Below are positions 35,670-46,676 of a DNA stretch of 64,000 nucleotides, one piece after another (positions within the stretch are counted from its first letter, which is position 1; each line of letters begins with the position of its first letter). Origin of the DNA: Acidobacteriota bacterium (GTDB lineage: Bacteria; Acidobacteriota; Terriglobia; Bryobacterales; Bryobacteraceae); contig JANXLY010000375.1 in NCBI GenBank assembly GCA_025354885.1, forward strand, positions 1-64,000. The letters are read 5' to 3'. Both the position numbers and the translations under genes were made by a program. The notes below the pieces were generated by a model that was not told where the DNA came from, made no database searches, and worked only from the letters and a program-made list of their open reading frames with translations.

Positions 35670-38435
35670 TCCGTATTTTTCGATCTCTGAAGATGGCCTG
35701 GCGCAGCCTCACAGCTTCTGCTGCTCGCGACAGCGATCTCGACGCCGAACTCGACGCCCACCTCCAACATGAAATCGATACTCGTATCTCTCGTGGCGAG
35801 ACTCCTGCTGAAGCACACCGCAACGCCAAACTCGCTTTCGGCAACACTACCCAGGTCGCAGAATCCACACGCGTCTCGCGCCACTTCGCCTTCCTCACTG
35901 GCATCGGTCAGGACCTCAGCTTTGCTTTCCGCCTGCTGCGCAAGAATCCCGTCTTCACCTTCGCCGCAGTCACTAGCCTTGCCCTCGGCATCGGTGCCAA
36001 TACCGCCGTTTTCTCTGTCATCGGCGGAAGACTCTACTTCCGCTGTCAACCAACTCGGCATCGGTGCCAATACCGCCGTTTTCTCCGTCCACAACCGCCT
36101 GCTGCTCAGCAATCTGGCTGTCGAGCGTCCTGCCGAGCTTTACCAGTTGACCTATCGCAATTCCCTCGACACCGAACTAAAGCCTGGCGATTACATAGCC
36201 TCTTTTCCTTATCCATTTCTTCAGGAACTGCAAAGTAACTCGCGCACGATCACCGCTGCAAGCTGTAGCGCTTCTTCCTCTCCCAGCTTCCGCTCCGGCA
36301 ACGAATCGCGCATCCTCGGTGTCGAACTGGTCTGCGGCAATCTCTTTGACGTCCTCGGAATCAAGGCAAAGCTAGGCCGCATGCTGAATAGTGCGGACAA
36401 CTTGAAGCCCGGCGAGCATCCCGTCGTTGTCCTCGCGCACCACTTTTGGCAGAGTGAATTCAACAGCGACCCGTCCATTGTTGGACGCAGCATCACGCTC
36501 AACCGCAGTAACTTCACAGTGATCGGCGTCGCTCCAGCCAATTACTTGTCCATGTCCAAAGGCAATGCTCCCGCGATGTGGGTGCCGATTGTGATGGACG
36601 GAATATTGAACGGCGAGCAGTCCATCACCCCCAACCGCAGCTTTTGGTGGATTCGCATTCTCCTCCGTCAAAAACAAGGCACCGCTCCTCAAGTCATGGA
36701 AGCCGAACTCACTTCGATGCTGCAGGGCTATCGTGAGTCGGCCGACCAAGTCCCAAGCGAATACCAGAAGAAGCTGGCTGACAGCCTGCGAGTCCAGGTG
36801 CTTCCAGCGGGTCGCGGCTATGACCAGGGCAATCGCGAAAAGCAATTCGGCCAGTCCTTCAACATGCTCCTCGCCGTGGCCGGAGCAGTTCTACTGATCG
36901 CCTGCATCAACATCGCAAACCTGCTGCTCGCCAGAGCCTCCGCGCGTCAGCGAGAGATCGCAACCCGCCTCGCAATCGGAGCCAGTCGTGCCCGCCTGAT
37001 CCGTCAGTTCATGACGGAAAGCCTGGCCCTTGCCGCCTGCGGAGGCACTCTCGGTCTATTACTTGCTGTAGCGCTCGAACGCATCTTCACGCTAGAAGCC
37101 TTTGGCACCACTGCTCTGATCGCGGTGCCCCAATTTCCCTCAACGACAGTACTGCTCGTCTGCCTCGGACTAACACTACTCTCCGGCCTTGGCTTCGGTC
37201 TCGCACCCGCTCTCACAGCCGATAGTCAAGGCCTTCAGCCTTCTCATCGATTCAACGGGCGCAAGCTGCTAGTAAGTCTCCAGGTTGCTCTCTCGGTGTT
37301 GCTGCTCAGTTCTGCGGGACTCTTTCTCATGACACTCGACAATCTCCGTTCGATCGATGCCGGCTTCCACCGCGAGCATTTGATCTCGATGACGGTGAAC
37401 CCAACCCTTGCCGGACGCACAGAAGCTTCTTCTCTTTCCTACTACCAGCAAACTGAAGAACAGGTTCGCCAGATTCCAGGCATCCAGCATGCCACCTTCA
37501 GCGCCATCGGACTTCTCAGTGGGGGGATGTGGAGTAGCGACATTCAGATTGTCGGCATCACAATTCCTGAAGGCGCGCCGACGCCTCTTATCAATGCGGT
37601 TGGTCCCGGCTTCTTCAACATGATTGGTGCCACACTCCTCAGCGGCCGCGATTTTACTCTCGCCGACAACTCCAACACCTCACCCAAGGTGGCAATCATC
37701 AACGAGAGCTTCGCCCGCAAGTACTTTGGTGAAACTCCGGCCATCGGTAGAAAGATCGGCTGCGGGCGTCGCGATGGCCACAGCGACCTCCCCGACTTCA
37801 CCATCATCGCCGTCGTCAAAGACCTGCGCGATTACCGCATCAACGAGACCGGACGGCCCTATTGGTACGTCCCCTACGCACGACAGGAACGTCTCGCTTC
37901 TCTCACTCTGATTGCCCGCACTTACGGCGACCCCAAGCCGATGCTGGGCCCAATCCGCGCCGCAATTTCCCATCTCGATCCGCTCGTGCCGATTTCACGC
38001 GAAACCACTCTCACCATGGCCGTTGAAGCTCAAATCGTTCAGGAGCGCATCGTCGCACAACTCTCAGCATTCTTCGCTGCAATCGCTGTGCTCCTCGCCG
38101 TCATCGGGCTCTACGGCGTGATGTCTTACACGGTGGAGCGCCGCACCAAGGAGATCGGCATCCGCATCGCACTCGGTGAAGCCCGCTCACAAGTCTTTTC
38201 AAAAATCCTGACAGAAGCTCTCACCTTCATCGCCATCGGTATCGCCGCCGGCATCCCCATGTCGCTCGCCCTTGCTGCCTATGCTGAAAAACTACTCTAC
38301 GGCGTCAAACCCGCAGACTGGCTCCCGCTTTGTATCGCCATTCTCATCGTGGGCAGCTTCGGCCTACTCGCCAGCTACATCACAGCCCACCGCGCCGCAG
38401 GAATAGATCCAATGGCCGCTCTGCGTATAGAATAG
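35666..38435 (+). pseudogene. ADOP-type FtsX/MacB permease disrupted by a frame-shifting 70-bp partial duplication
   Basis: N-terminus [38 protein letters not shown]...[16 protein letters not shown] in frame 2; the rest [31 protein letters not shown]... in frame 0; the junction has a 36-bp direct repeat. Confidence 0.85.
35984..36089 (+). repeat. 36-bp direct repeat (35984-36019 and 36054-36089, one mismatch) flanking a 34-bp insert
   Basis: CTCGGCATCGGTGCCAATACCGCCGTTTTCTCYGTC twice; the insert contains GCGGAAG-ACTCTA-CTTCCGC. Confidence 0.95.
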
Positions 38436-38439
38436 CCTC

Positions 38440-40149
38440 GTGATATCACGACGCCTGCTCATTCAATCCACCGCCGCCGCTACCGCACTCGCCCAGTCTG
38501 CTGCCTCCAAAGGTACGGTCACCAAGGCCTCTTTCAAATCTGCTAAACACTATCCCGGCACAGTCCGCGACTACTGGGTTTATGTCCCCGCCGTTGCTGC
38601 TCCGGCAGGCGGCTACGCACTCATGGTCTTTCAGGACGGGCAGGGTTTCATCAATGAGACAGGCCGCTTCAAAGCCGCCGATGTCTTCGATAAATTGATT
38701 GCTTCTGGAGACATGCCTCCAACGATCGGCCTCTTCATCCAGCCCGGCATTATGCCCGCCTTGAATCCTGACACGCAACAGGCCCGCTTCAACCGTTCCT
38801 ACGAATACGACGCGCTCGGCGACCGCTACGTCAAGTTCCTCATCGAAGAGTTTCTTCCAGAAATTACAAAGCAGCACAGCATCACCAGCGACCCCAGTCT
38901 CCGCGCTATCGGAGGCTCCAGCTCCGGTGCCATTTGCGCTTTTACCGCCGCCTGGAATCGTCCCGATGTCTTCCGTCGAGTACTCTCTTACATCGGCTCT
39001 TACGTCAACCTGCGTGGGGGCGACTGGTACGCCGATATCGTTCGCAAAACGGAACCCAAGCCGCTCCGCGTCTTTCTTCAGGACGGATCTTCCGACCTCA
39101 ACATTTACTCCGGCAGTTGGTGGATGGCCAACCAGACCCTCGCCGCTTCGCTCGAATACGCCGGCTACGAATCGAAGTTCGACCGTGGCACCGATGGCCA
39201 CAATTCCAATCACTCCTCACGCATCTTCGTCGAGTCTCTGCAATGGCTCTGGGCCAATTGGAAGCAACCCATCCTTGCCTCGAAAGGCAACCCCAAATCA
39301 GAGCGCCAATTCGTCGCCACCATCCTTGACCCCGCATCAGACTGGGAAGAAATATCCGCTGGCCACGGCTTTACCGAAGGGCCCGCTGTCGATAAGGATG
39401 GCAACGTCTTCTTCACGGATGTCCGTCAGGACAAGATCCACAAGATCGATCACGCCACAGGCAAAGTCACCTTGTTCAAAGAGCAGTCCGGTGGCTGTAA
39501 TGGTTTGATGTTCGGCCCGGATGGCCGCCTCTACGCCTGCCAGGGCAAGAAGCGCCAGATCATCGCCATCAACCCCGATGGATCAGAAACCGTACTTGCC
39601 ACCGACGTCGGCTCAAACGATCTGGTCGTGAACGCGAAAAACGAAGTCTGGTGGACCGAGCCCGCCCAGCACAAGATCTGGCACACCGACGGCAAAGGCA
39701 CGAAGAAGACGGTGCACGAGGGTCTCGATTTCCCCAACGGCATTCTTCTCACTCCAGATCAGAGCCAGCTCCTGTGTGTCGACATGCGCTCCAAATGGGT
39801 CTGGATTTTTCAGATCCTGCCGGACGGATCGCTCGCCAATGGCCAGCCTTACTATCACCTGGAGACTTGGGATACAGACTCCCAATCGGGCGGTGACGGC
39901 CTGACCATCGATACCGAAGCTCATCTTTATGTTGCAACTCGTCTCGGAATTCAAATCTGCGACGCCCCCGGTCGCGTAGTAGCTATTGTCAACAACCCGC
40001 AGAACCTGCAGCCGAGTAACTGCGTCTTCGGCGGGCCCAGTCTGGATTATCTATACTCGACGAATCGGGAAAAAGTTTTCCGGCGCAAACTACGACGAAA
40101 AGGATTACGTTCATGGACTTCTATAAAACCGCCGCAACCGGGGCTCTGA
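38440..40149 (+). CDS. fusion of enterochelin-esterase-like alpha/beta hydrolase and SMP-30/gluconolactonase beta-propeller
   Basis: N-terminal YWVYVP...GGSSSGAICAFTAAWNRPDVF nucleophile elbow; C-terminal FTEGPAVDKDGNVFFTDVRQDKIHKID...GGCNGLMFGPDGRLYACQ...DFPNGILLTPDQ. Confidence 0.85.
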   Translation: MISRRLLIQSTAAATALAQSAASKGTVTKASFKSAKHYPGTVRDYWVYVPAVAAPAGGYALMVFQDGQGFINETGRFKAADVFDKLIASGDMPPTIGLFIQPGIMPALNPDTQQARFNRSYEYDALGDRYVKFLIEEFLPEITKQHSITSDPSLRAIGGSSSGAICAFTAAWNRPDVFRRVLSYIGSYVNLRGGDWYADIVRKTEPKPLRVFLQDGSSDLNIYSGSWWMANQTLAASLEYAGYESKFDRGTDGHNSNHSSRIFVESLQWLWANWKQPILASKGNPKSERQFVATILDPASDWEEISAGHGFTEGPAVDKDGNVFFTDVRQDKIHKIDHATGKVTLFKEQSGGCNGLMFGPDGRLYACQGKKRQIIAINPDGSETVLATDVGSNDLVVNAKNEVWWTEPAQHKIWHTDGKGTKKTVHEGLDFPNGILLTPDQSQLLCVDMRSKWVWIFQILPDGSLANGQPYYHLETWDTDSQSGGDGLTIDTEAHLYVATRLGIQICDAPGRVVAIVNNPQNLQPSNCVFGGPSLDYLYSTNREKVFRRKLRRKGLRSWTSIKPPQPGL

Positions 40150-40706
40150 TTTGCCTCACCGCCTTTGGTCAGGCAATCACCCCTGAAGAGCGTTCAAAGA
40201 CTCTCAACGAACTGGAGCGCACCCGCAATCTGATGCTCACTGCAATCGACGGGGTCTCTGAAGTGCAAGCGCAAAAAAAGCCCGCGCCAGAGCGCTGGAG
40301 CGTACTCGAATGCGTGGAACATCTCGCACTCACCGAGCGTGGCATCTTCGCCGCAATGCAGGCCAATCTCAAGGCTCCCGAGGCAAGTGAAGCGGATCGT
40401 GCCAGGACCAAAGGCAAGACCGAGATCCTCGGCCAGTTCATGCCCGACCGCAGCCGTAAAGCGACCGCCCCTGTTGAGGTTGCACCCCGAGGTGAATTCA
40501 AAACGCTAGCCGCAGCGCGTGCAGCATTCGAAGCCGCGCGCAAAGACACAATTGCCTTTGTCACGACCACCGACTTGCCATTGCACTCCTACGTCTCCAA
40601 ACACTTCGCTTTCGGCGAGCTGGACGTTTACCAGTGGTTTGTCCTGATGGCCGGTCACGTAGAGCGCCACACAAAACAGATCAATGAAGTAAAGGCTACT
40701 TTTTAG
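40113..40706 (+). CDS. DinB superfamily protein, secreted
   Basis: KKPAPERWSVLECVEHLALTERGIFAAM...WFVLMAGHVERHTKQINEV. Confidence 0.85.
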   Translation: MDFYKTAATGALICLTAFGQAITPEERSKTLNELERTRNLMLTAIDGVSEVQAQKKPAPERWSVLECVEHLALTERGIFAAMQANLKAPEASEADRARTKGKTEILGQFMPDRSRKATAPVEVAPRGEFKTLAAARAAFEAARKDTIAFVTTTDLPLHSYVSKHFAFGELDVYQWFVLMAGHVERHTKQINEVKATF

Positions 40707-41085
40707 GATTGGGGATCGCGTCCCCAAGGTTGATCGACCCGCCGCCTTCCGATACGTAGTTGACATTCCAGCTGGGGATCTCAAATTCAACATCGCCCTT
40801 CACAATGCACTGGCAGCCCAGCCGTGATCGCAGCGTAAGCCCCGGTGCCATGTCCAGGCGGTCCATTTCGTCATCATCCATCGGCGTGAGATTCTCTTCG
40901 CCCTTCTTGATGATGACGTGACAGGTGGTGCATGCGCACGCTCCGCCACAGGCATGTTCAATGTGAAAGCCGAAGTGTTCGGCAAGGTCCAGCAGGCTCA
41001 AGTGCTTTCCATGACCACCATGCGGAACCAATTCCGGGGTGAACTCATAGCTCGAGCCGTCGTTCAAAAGCGTGATTTTCGGCAT
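40696..41085 (-). CDS. 2Fe-2S ferredoxin (adrenodoxin/Isc type)
   Basis: HACGGACACTTCHVII...SRLGCQCIV. Confidence 0.9.
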   Translation of the reverse strand: MPKITLLNDGSSYEFTPELVPHGGHGKHLSLLDLAEHFGFHIEHACGGACACTTCHVIIKKGEENLTPMDDDEMDRLDMAPGLTLRSRLGCQCIVKGDVEFEIPSWNVNYVSEGGGSINLGDAIPNPKK

Positions 41086-41129
41086 GATTTCGTTAAAAGT
41101 CCAGTATAGCGTTGCTATATTGAAGTACA

Positions 41130-43055
41130 GTGTTTCATAGCCTCGAACGCTCGATTTCACGAGCCGTTTCTCAATACCTCCAGACGAATTTCTCCGTCGA
41201 TGTCCCGGTCTCGACCGAGCAGCCAAAACAGTCTGGCTTCGGCGAGCTTGCACTCCCGGTTGCCTTTCAGTTGGCCCGCCAGCTCAAGAAAGCTCCCAAG
41301 GCCATTGCCGAACAATTGGCCGAGGGTCTCGCCGGAAAACTCGAAGGAGTTTCCCAGCTTGAGGTGGCCAACGGTTATCTCAATGTCCGTTTTGATCGGG
41401 GCTGGTTTGCTCGTCGCATTCTAGAGGGGAATGAATTCGAAACCCAGGAATTCTCGACACACAAGACCATCGTCGAGCACACCAACATCAACCCCAACAA
41501 GGCGGCCCACATTGGCCACCTCCGCAACGCCATTTTGGGCGACACTTTCGTTCGCATGATGAGAGCGATGGGCACTCGGGTGGAAGTGCAAAACTACATC
41601 GACAATACCGGCGTCCAGGTTGCCGACGTTGTTGCCGCTTTCCATTTTCACGAAAAGAAAACTGCCGCCGAAGTGACCGAACTCACCTGGCAACCGCGCT
41701 TCGATTATCTCTGCTGGGACATCTATTCGAAGGTCGCCCAGATGGAAGAAGCTAAGGAGTGGCGTACCGAGACTCTGCATGCGATCGAGAGTGGTGAAGG
41801 CCCCTTGGCTGAAATGGGTCATGTGGTTGCCAATGCGATTGTAGATTGCCACCTCAACACCATGCTCCGCCTCGGCATCCAGTACGACGTGCTGCCCCGC
41901 GAGAGCGAAATCCTGCACCTCAAGTTCTGGGCCAGTTGCTTTGAACAGTTGAAAGAGAAGCAGGCCATCTACCTTGAGACCGAGGGCAAAAATAAAGGAT
42001 GCTGGGTGATGCCAGGCTCAGCCTTCCGCGAAAATGCCGGCGAAGAAGATTCCAAGGTCATCGTTCGTTCGAGCGGCATCGTTACCTATGTCGGTAAAGA
42101 CATTGCCTACCAGTTGTGGAAGTTTGGTCTGCTCGGCAAAGATTTCTACTACCGCAAACTGCGCACCTATCCCAATGGGCAAGTCTGTTACGTCACCCAG
42201 TCCACTCCGGAAGACTCTGAGCCAGTCAGCTTCGGTGCCGGCACCAGCGTCTACAACGTAATTGATTCGCGCCAGAGCTATCTGCAGGATGTGGTCTGCG
42301 CCGGCCTTCGCGCTCTTACCTACACTAGTCAGGCTGAGAAGAGCATCCACTTCAGCTATGAAATGGTGGCCCTGAGTCCACGTACTTGTGTCGAGCTCGG
42401 CATCGCGCTTAGCGAAGAAGACAAGGCTAAGCCTTACGTTGAAATGAGCGGTCGCAAGGGCCTCGGCGTCAAGGCCGACGACTTGATCGATCAGTTGATC
42501 GAGCGCGCCCGCATCGAAGTAGATTCGCGCCATGCAGATCGTCCGGCAGACAGTCGGGCCAAAGTGGCGCAACAGATTGCCGTCTGCTCGCTGCGCTATT
42601 TTCTTCTAAAGTTCACCCGCACCAGTGTCATCGCTTTTGACCTCCAGGAAGCGCTCAGCTTTGAAGGCGAAACAGGCCCCTATGTCCAGTACGCCGCCGT
42701 TCGTGCCAGGAACATTCTGCGCAAGGTTCCGCAAATGCCCGACTTCAAGGCGGAGCTTTCGCGCGAGGTCCTCGAAACCGTCCTCGCCAATGAGGATCTC
42801 TGGCAGTTGTTACTCGATATTTCACGCCTCGAAACAGTACTCTCTGACGCCGTCGGCAGTGGAGAACCAGCCGCTCTTGCCAAGTACGCATTCCAGTTGG
42901 CCCAGGGCTTCAGTCGCTTCTATCACGACTATCGTGTTCTCGATGAAGCAGACCCCGCGCGCAAAAATGTGTTGTTGTGGATGACACAGCACTTTGCAAA
43001 GCAACTCGAGAAAACTCTCGCTACCCTTGGCATCGAAGTGCCGGAGTATATGTAA
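41130..43055 (+). CDS. argS: arginyl-tRNA synthetase
   Basis: VEHTNINPNKAAHIGHLRNAILGDTFVR; ETGPYVQYAAVRARNILRK; DALR-type C-terminus. Confidence 0.95.
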   Translation: MFHSLERSISRAVSQYLQTNFSVDVPVSTEQPKQSGFGELALPVAFQLARQLKKAPKAIAEQLAEGLAGKLEGVSQLEVANGYLNVRFDRGWFARRILEGNEFETQEFSTHKTIVEHTNINPNKAAHIGHLRNAILGDTFVRMMRAMGTRVEVQNYIDNTGVQVADVVAAFHFHEKKTAAEVTELTWQPRFDYLCWDIYSKVAQMEEAKEWRTETLHAIESGEGPLAEMGHVVANAIVDCHLNTMLRLGIQYDVLPRESEILHLKFWASCFEQLKEKQAIYLETEGKNKGCWVMPGSAFRENAGEEDSKVIVRSSGIVTYVGKDIAYQLWKFGLLGKDFYYRKLRTYPNGQVCYVTQSTPEDSEPVSFGAGTSVYNVIDSRQSYLQDVVCAGLRALTYTSQAEKSIHFSYEMVALSPRTCVELGIALSEEDKAKPYVEMSGRKGLGVKADDLIDQLIERARIEVDSRHADRPADSRAKVAQQIAVCSLRYFLLKFTRTSVIAFDLQEALSFEGETGPYVQYAAVRARNILRKVPQMPDFKAELSREVLETVLANEDLWQLLLDISRLETVLSDAVGSGEPAALAKYAFQLAQGFSRFYHDYRVLDEADPARKNVLLWMTQHFAKQLEKTLATLGIEVPEYM

Positions 43056-43835
43056 ATGAGCGTGCCTGACATTCTGGCAAAAATCGTCGAGCGCAAGCAG
43101 CAGGAACTGCTCGTGCTTAGGCCGAAGTCGGCCGAATTCGAGCGCCGGGCCGCCGATCTGATCGGCAAGCAGCGCGGCTTCGCCTCGCGTCTCCGCGTTC
43201 GCGCCCTCATTTCGCCAGCGGTCATTGCCGAAATCAAAAAAGCCTCGCCGTCACGCGGCGTCTTGTCCGAAGATTTTCAACCTGTCAAAATCGCCCGCAG
43301 CTACGAACTAGGCGGTGCAGCAGCCCTCAGCGTGCTTACCGATCAGGATTTTTTTCAAGGCTCCCTCGCAGATTTAGTTGCCGCCAGGGCCTCCGTTGGT
43401 TTGCCGGTTCTTCGCAAAGACTTCACACTCGAAGAGCTTCACATCGTTGAGGCTGCCGCCCACGGTGCGGATGCCGTTCTGCTCATTGCAGCGCTCTTGA
43501 ACTCGAACGGCATGCGCCGCTTGCGCGAATTTGCAGGCTCCCTAGGCCTCGACACACTGGTCGAAGTGCATGATGAACTCGAACTCGCTCAGGCAGTCGA
43601 AAGCGGCGCAACCATCATCGGCGTGAACAACCGCGATCTGCGCACCTTTGAAGTCAAACTAGAAACTTCGCTCCTGCTTGCCGAAAAAATTCCTGTGGGT
43701 GTAATGCGTGTCAGCGAAAGTGGAATCTTCACCCGCGATCATGTCCAGTCGCTCCGCGCCGTTGGCTACCAGGCATTTCTTGTTGGAGAAAGTCTCATGA
43801 AAGATCCCGCCGCACTTCGTGAGCTGGTGTCGTGA
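43056..43835 (+). CDS. trpC: indole-3-glycerol phosphate synthase
   Basis: VIAEIKKASPSRGVLSEDF, VLRKDFTLEELHI, IIGVNNRDLRTFEV, VSESGI. Confidence 0.96.
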   Translation: MSVPDILAKIVERKQQELLVLRPKSAEFERRAADLIGKQRGFASRLRVRALISPAVIAEIKKASPSRGVLSEDFQPVKIARSYELGGAAALSVLTDQDFFQGSLADLVAARASVGLPVLRKDFTLEELHIVEAAAHGADAVLLIAALLNSNGMRRLREFAGSLGLDTLVEVHDELELAQAVESGATIIGVNNRDLRTFEVKLETSLLLAEKIPVGVMRVSESGIFTRDHVQSLRAVGYQAFLVGESLMKDPAALRELVS

Positions 43836-44425
43836 TCGTAAAAGTTTGTGGCCTGACCAATGTGATGGATTCTCTCACCGCGCTTGACGCTGGTGCAGAC
43901 GCGCTGGGCTTTAATTTCTGGCCCGGCAGTCCTCGCTTCGTCAGCGACACCGCCTTCTTCAAAGATCTCCCCGACGACTTCTGGCGCGTGGGGCTTTTCG
44001 TGAACGAAGATCCCGCTCGTGTTCGCGATCTCATGCAGGAACATCAGCTCGATGTTGCGCAATTGCACAAAATGGATTCGATCACTGGCGTGCGCATCTG
44101 GAAAGCAATTGCAGTTGACGGGCCCTTAACCCAGGACCGCATCGATCAGGAGCATGTGGAAGCGATTGTCCTCGATACACCAGCAGGCGCGCTCGAGGGC
44201 GGCACAGGCAAAGTGTTTGATTGGCACTTGGCCAAAGGAATCAAAGGCAGGATCGTCCTCGCCGGCGGTCTCGACGAAACGAATGTTGGGCAGGCCATCC
44301 AGCAATTGAGGCCTTGGGCCGTGGATGCCTGTTCGCGCCTCGAGCTCGAGCCGGGTAAGAAAGACCGCAAGAAGATGCGCGCTTTCATCGAAGCCGCACG
44401 AAAGGAGTTTGACGCAGTATGTTAA
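43832..44425 (+). CDS. trpF: phosphoribosylanthranilate isomerase
   Basis: [45 protein letters not shown]. Confidence 0.94.
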   Translation: MIVKVCGLTNVMDSLTALDAGADALGFNFWPGSPRFVSDTAFFKDLPDDFWRVGLFVNEDPARVRDLMQEHQLDVAQLHKMDSITGVRIWKAIAVDGPLTQDRIDQEHVEAIVLDTPAGALEGGTGKVFDWHLAKGIKGRIVLAGGLDETNVGQAIQQLRPWAVDACSRLELEPGKKDRKKMRAFIEAARKEFDAVC

Positions 44426-45636
44426 CCGTGCCAGATGCTGGCGGCCACTTTGGCCCCTATGGCGGGCGCTATGTTCCCGAGGTTTTGATGTCGCCGCTTG
44501 AGGAACTCGAGCAGGCTTATTTGGCAACCAAAACGGATCCGGCCTTCCAGGCAGAACTTTCCGATTTGCTCAAGAACTACGCGGGTCGGCCCACTCCCCT
44601 TTATTTTGCAAAGCGCCTGAGCGAAAAGCTCGGAGGAGCAAAGATCTACTTCAAGCGTGAAGACTTGCTTCATACGGGTGCGCACAAGATTAACAATGCT
44701 CTGGGCCAGGCCTTGCTTGCGCGCAAAATGGGCAAGAAGCGCATCATTGCCGAAACCGGCGCAGGCCAACACGGTGTTGCCACTGCTACTGCCTGTGCGC
44801 TGCTCGGTCTGCAATGCCGTGTCTACATGGGCGAAGAAGACATGCGCCGCCAACGCCTCAATGTATTCCGCATGCGGCTTTGCGGTGCTGAAGTCGTTGG
44901 CGTAACCAACGGATCGCGAACCCTTAAGGACGCCATCAGTGAAGCAATGCGCGACTGGGTTACCAACGTCGATACAACCTACTACCTGCTCGGTTCCGCC
45001 CTCGGCGCTCATCCCTATCCGCTCATGGTGCGAGACTTCCATCGCTGCATCGGCGATGAGGCTCGTGTGCAGCTGCTCGAGCGCGAAGGCTGCCTGCCCG
45101 ATATGGCCATTGCGTGTGTTGGTGGCGGATCGAATGCGATTGGGCTCTTCCATGCCTTCATCGGTGATGCCTCGGTAAAGCTGGTTGGCGTAGAGGCCGG
45201 TGGTAAAGGCAAAAAAACTGGCGACCACGCAGCCCGTTTTAGCGGCGGTGCTCCCGGCGTGTTGCACGGCGCTTACAGCTATCTGCTGCAGGATGCAGAT
45301 GGTCAGGTTGCGCTCACTCATTCCATCAGCGCCGGCCTCGACTATGCGCTCATTGGTCCGGAACACGCGCATCTCCACGACATCGGTCGCGCTGAATACG
45401 TAGACTGCGACGATGCAACAGCCCTTAAGGCGGCGGTCGAACTCTCTTTGATGGAAGGCCTGATTCCAGCCCTCGAGAGCGCTCATGCCGTGGCCGAAGC
45501 GCTTGTCCGTGCACCCCAATTGAGCAAAGATCAAATCATCCTGGTGAATCTCAGCGGGCGAGGGGACAAGGACATTGATATCTATCGTGAAAATTTGAAG
45601 GAGCTTGATTCTGACTCGCATCAGCCAGCGTTTTAA
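44419..45636 (+). CDS. trpB: tryptophan synthase beta chain
   Basis: [51 protein letters not shown]. Confidence 0.97.
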   Translation: MLTVPDAGGHFGPYGGRYVPEVLMSPLEELEQAYLATKTDPAFQAELSDLLKNYAGRPTPLYFAKRLSEKLGGAKIYFKREDLLHTGAHKINNALGQALLARKMGKKRIIAETGAGQHGVATATACALLGLQCRVYMGEEDMRRQRLNVFRMRLCGAEVVGVTNGSRTLKDAISEAMRDWVTNVDTTYYLLGSALGAHPYPLMVRDFHRCIGDEARVQLLEREGCLPDMAIACVGGGSNAIGLFHAFIGDASVKLVGVEAGGKGKKTGDHAARFSGGAPGVLHGAYSYLLQDADGQVALTHSISAGLDYALIGPEHAHLHDIGRAEYVDCDDATALKAAVELSLMEGLIPALESAHAVAEALVRAPQLSKDQIILVNLSGRGDKDIDIYRENLKELDSDSHQPAF

Positions 45637-46414
45637 TGAGTTGCGGGCCAAAAATGAGCCCGCGTTGATTGCCTATGTAACTGCCGGGGACCCCAACCCC
45701 GAAGCAACAGTCGAGATCGTTGCCGCCCTCGAGCGCGGTGGCGCAGATCTAATCGAGCTGGGTGTACCGTTTAGCGACCCCATCGCCGACGGGCCCGTGA
45801 TCATGCGCGCTAGCGAACGCGCCCTGGCCGCTGGTACCACGGTGGAAAAGGTCTTGATCATCGCTGCTGAAATTCGCAAACGTAGCGAGATTCCGCTCGT
45901 TTTGTTTACCTATCTCAACCCCGTCATGCGCTACGGATTCAGCGCCTTGGCCAAGCGGGCCAAGGAAGTTGGAGTCGATGGATTTCTGCTCACCGATTTG
46001 AGTGTCGAAGAAGCAGAGAGCTTTGTCGAAGCAGTAAGAAGCGTTGGTCTCGACACTGTGTTTCTGGTTGCACCTACCAGCACCGAACGCCGTCTCGAAC
46101 TGGTGGCCAAGTATTGTTCGGGTTTTGTCTATGTGGTGTCGCGCACCGGTGTTACCGGAGAGCAGGCCCAGGTTTCTTCCAACGTGAAGCCGCTTGTCGA
46201 GAAGTTGCGCCGCTTTACGGGACTGCCGCTCGGCGTTGGCTTTGGAATCTCCAGCGCTGCACAGGCCGCTGAAGTTGGCGCCGTTGCCGATGGCGTAGTC
46301 GTGGGTAGTGCCTTTGTCCGGGCAATTGAAAACACCCCTTCCGGCGAACTCTTGGATACGATAGAACGCATGGCAAAAGATCTCAAACAGGGAGCGCTCG
46401 GTGGGCGTAAGTGA
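45605..46414 (+). CDS. trpA: tryptophan synthase alpha chain
   Basis: [48 protein letters not shown] start. Confidence 0.96.
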   Translation: MILTRISQRFNELRAKNEPALIAYVTAGDPNPEATVEIVAALERGGADLIELGVPFSDPIADGPVIMRASERALAAGTTVEKVLIIAAEIRKRSEIPLVLFTYLNPVMRYGFSALAKRAKEVGVDGFLLTDLSVEEAESFVEAVRSVGLDTVFLVAPTSTERRLELVAKYCSGFVYVVSRTGVTGEQAQVSSNVKPLVEKLRRFTGLPLGVGFGISSAAQAAEVGAVADGVVVGSAFVRAIENTPSGELLDTIERMAKDLKQGALGGRK

Positions 46415-46676
46415 TCCGGCCGAAAGGCTAAAACAGTTTCGCGGGCAGATCGATTCCCTCGACGTCCAAATTCTTGCGTTACTCAATGAACGAGCGACTG
46501 TGGCTCTCGAAATCGGCGCAACCAAAAAGTCTGCCGGTCTGCCTGTCGTCGAATTGACACGGGAGCGCGCTGTCGTCGAAGGCATGATGGGCCGGAACCT
46601 CGGGCCGCTTGGCAACGACGCAATGGAACGAATCTACACCGCGATCATGATGGAAATGCGGCGGCTGCAGGACTGA
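46401..46676 (+). CDS. chorismate mutase (AroQ class)
   Basis: LKQFRGQIDSLDVQILALLNERATVALEIGATKK; GTG start. Confidence 0.9.
   Translation: MGVSDPAERLKQFRGQIDSLDVQILALLNERATVALEIGATKKSAGLPVVELTRERAVVEGMMGRNLGPLGNDAMERIYTAIMMEMRRLQD

Noticed and set aside
35984-36089. Programmed frameshifting or translational hop in the ADOP permease
   Set aside because: No slippery heptamer recognised; the imperfect duplicated segment is better explained by a rearrangement.
44422-45651. 409-aa minus-strand ORF opposite trpB
   Set aside because: Shadow ORF caused by high GC codon bias; trpB on the plus strand is unambiguous and the antisense product has no recognisable motif.
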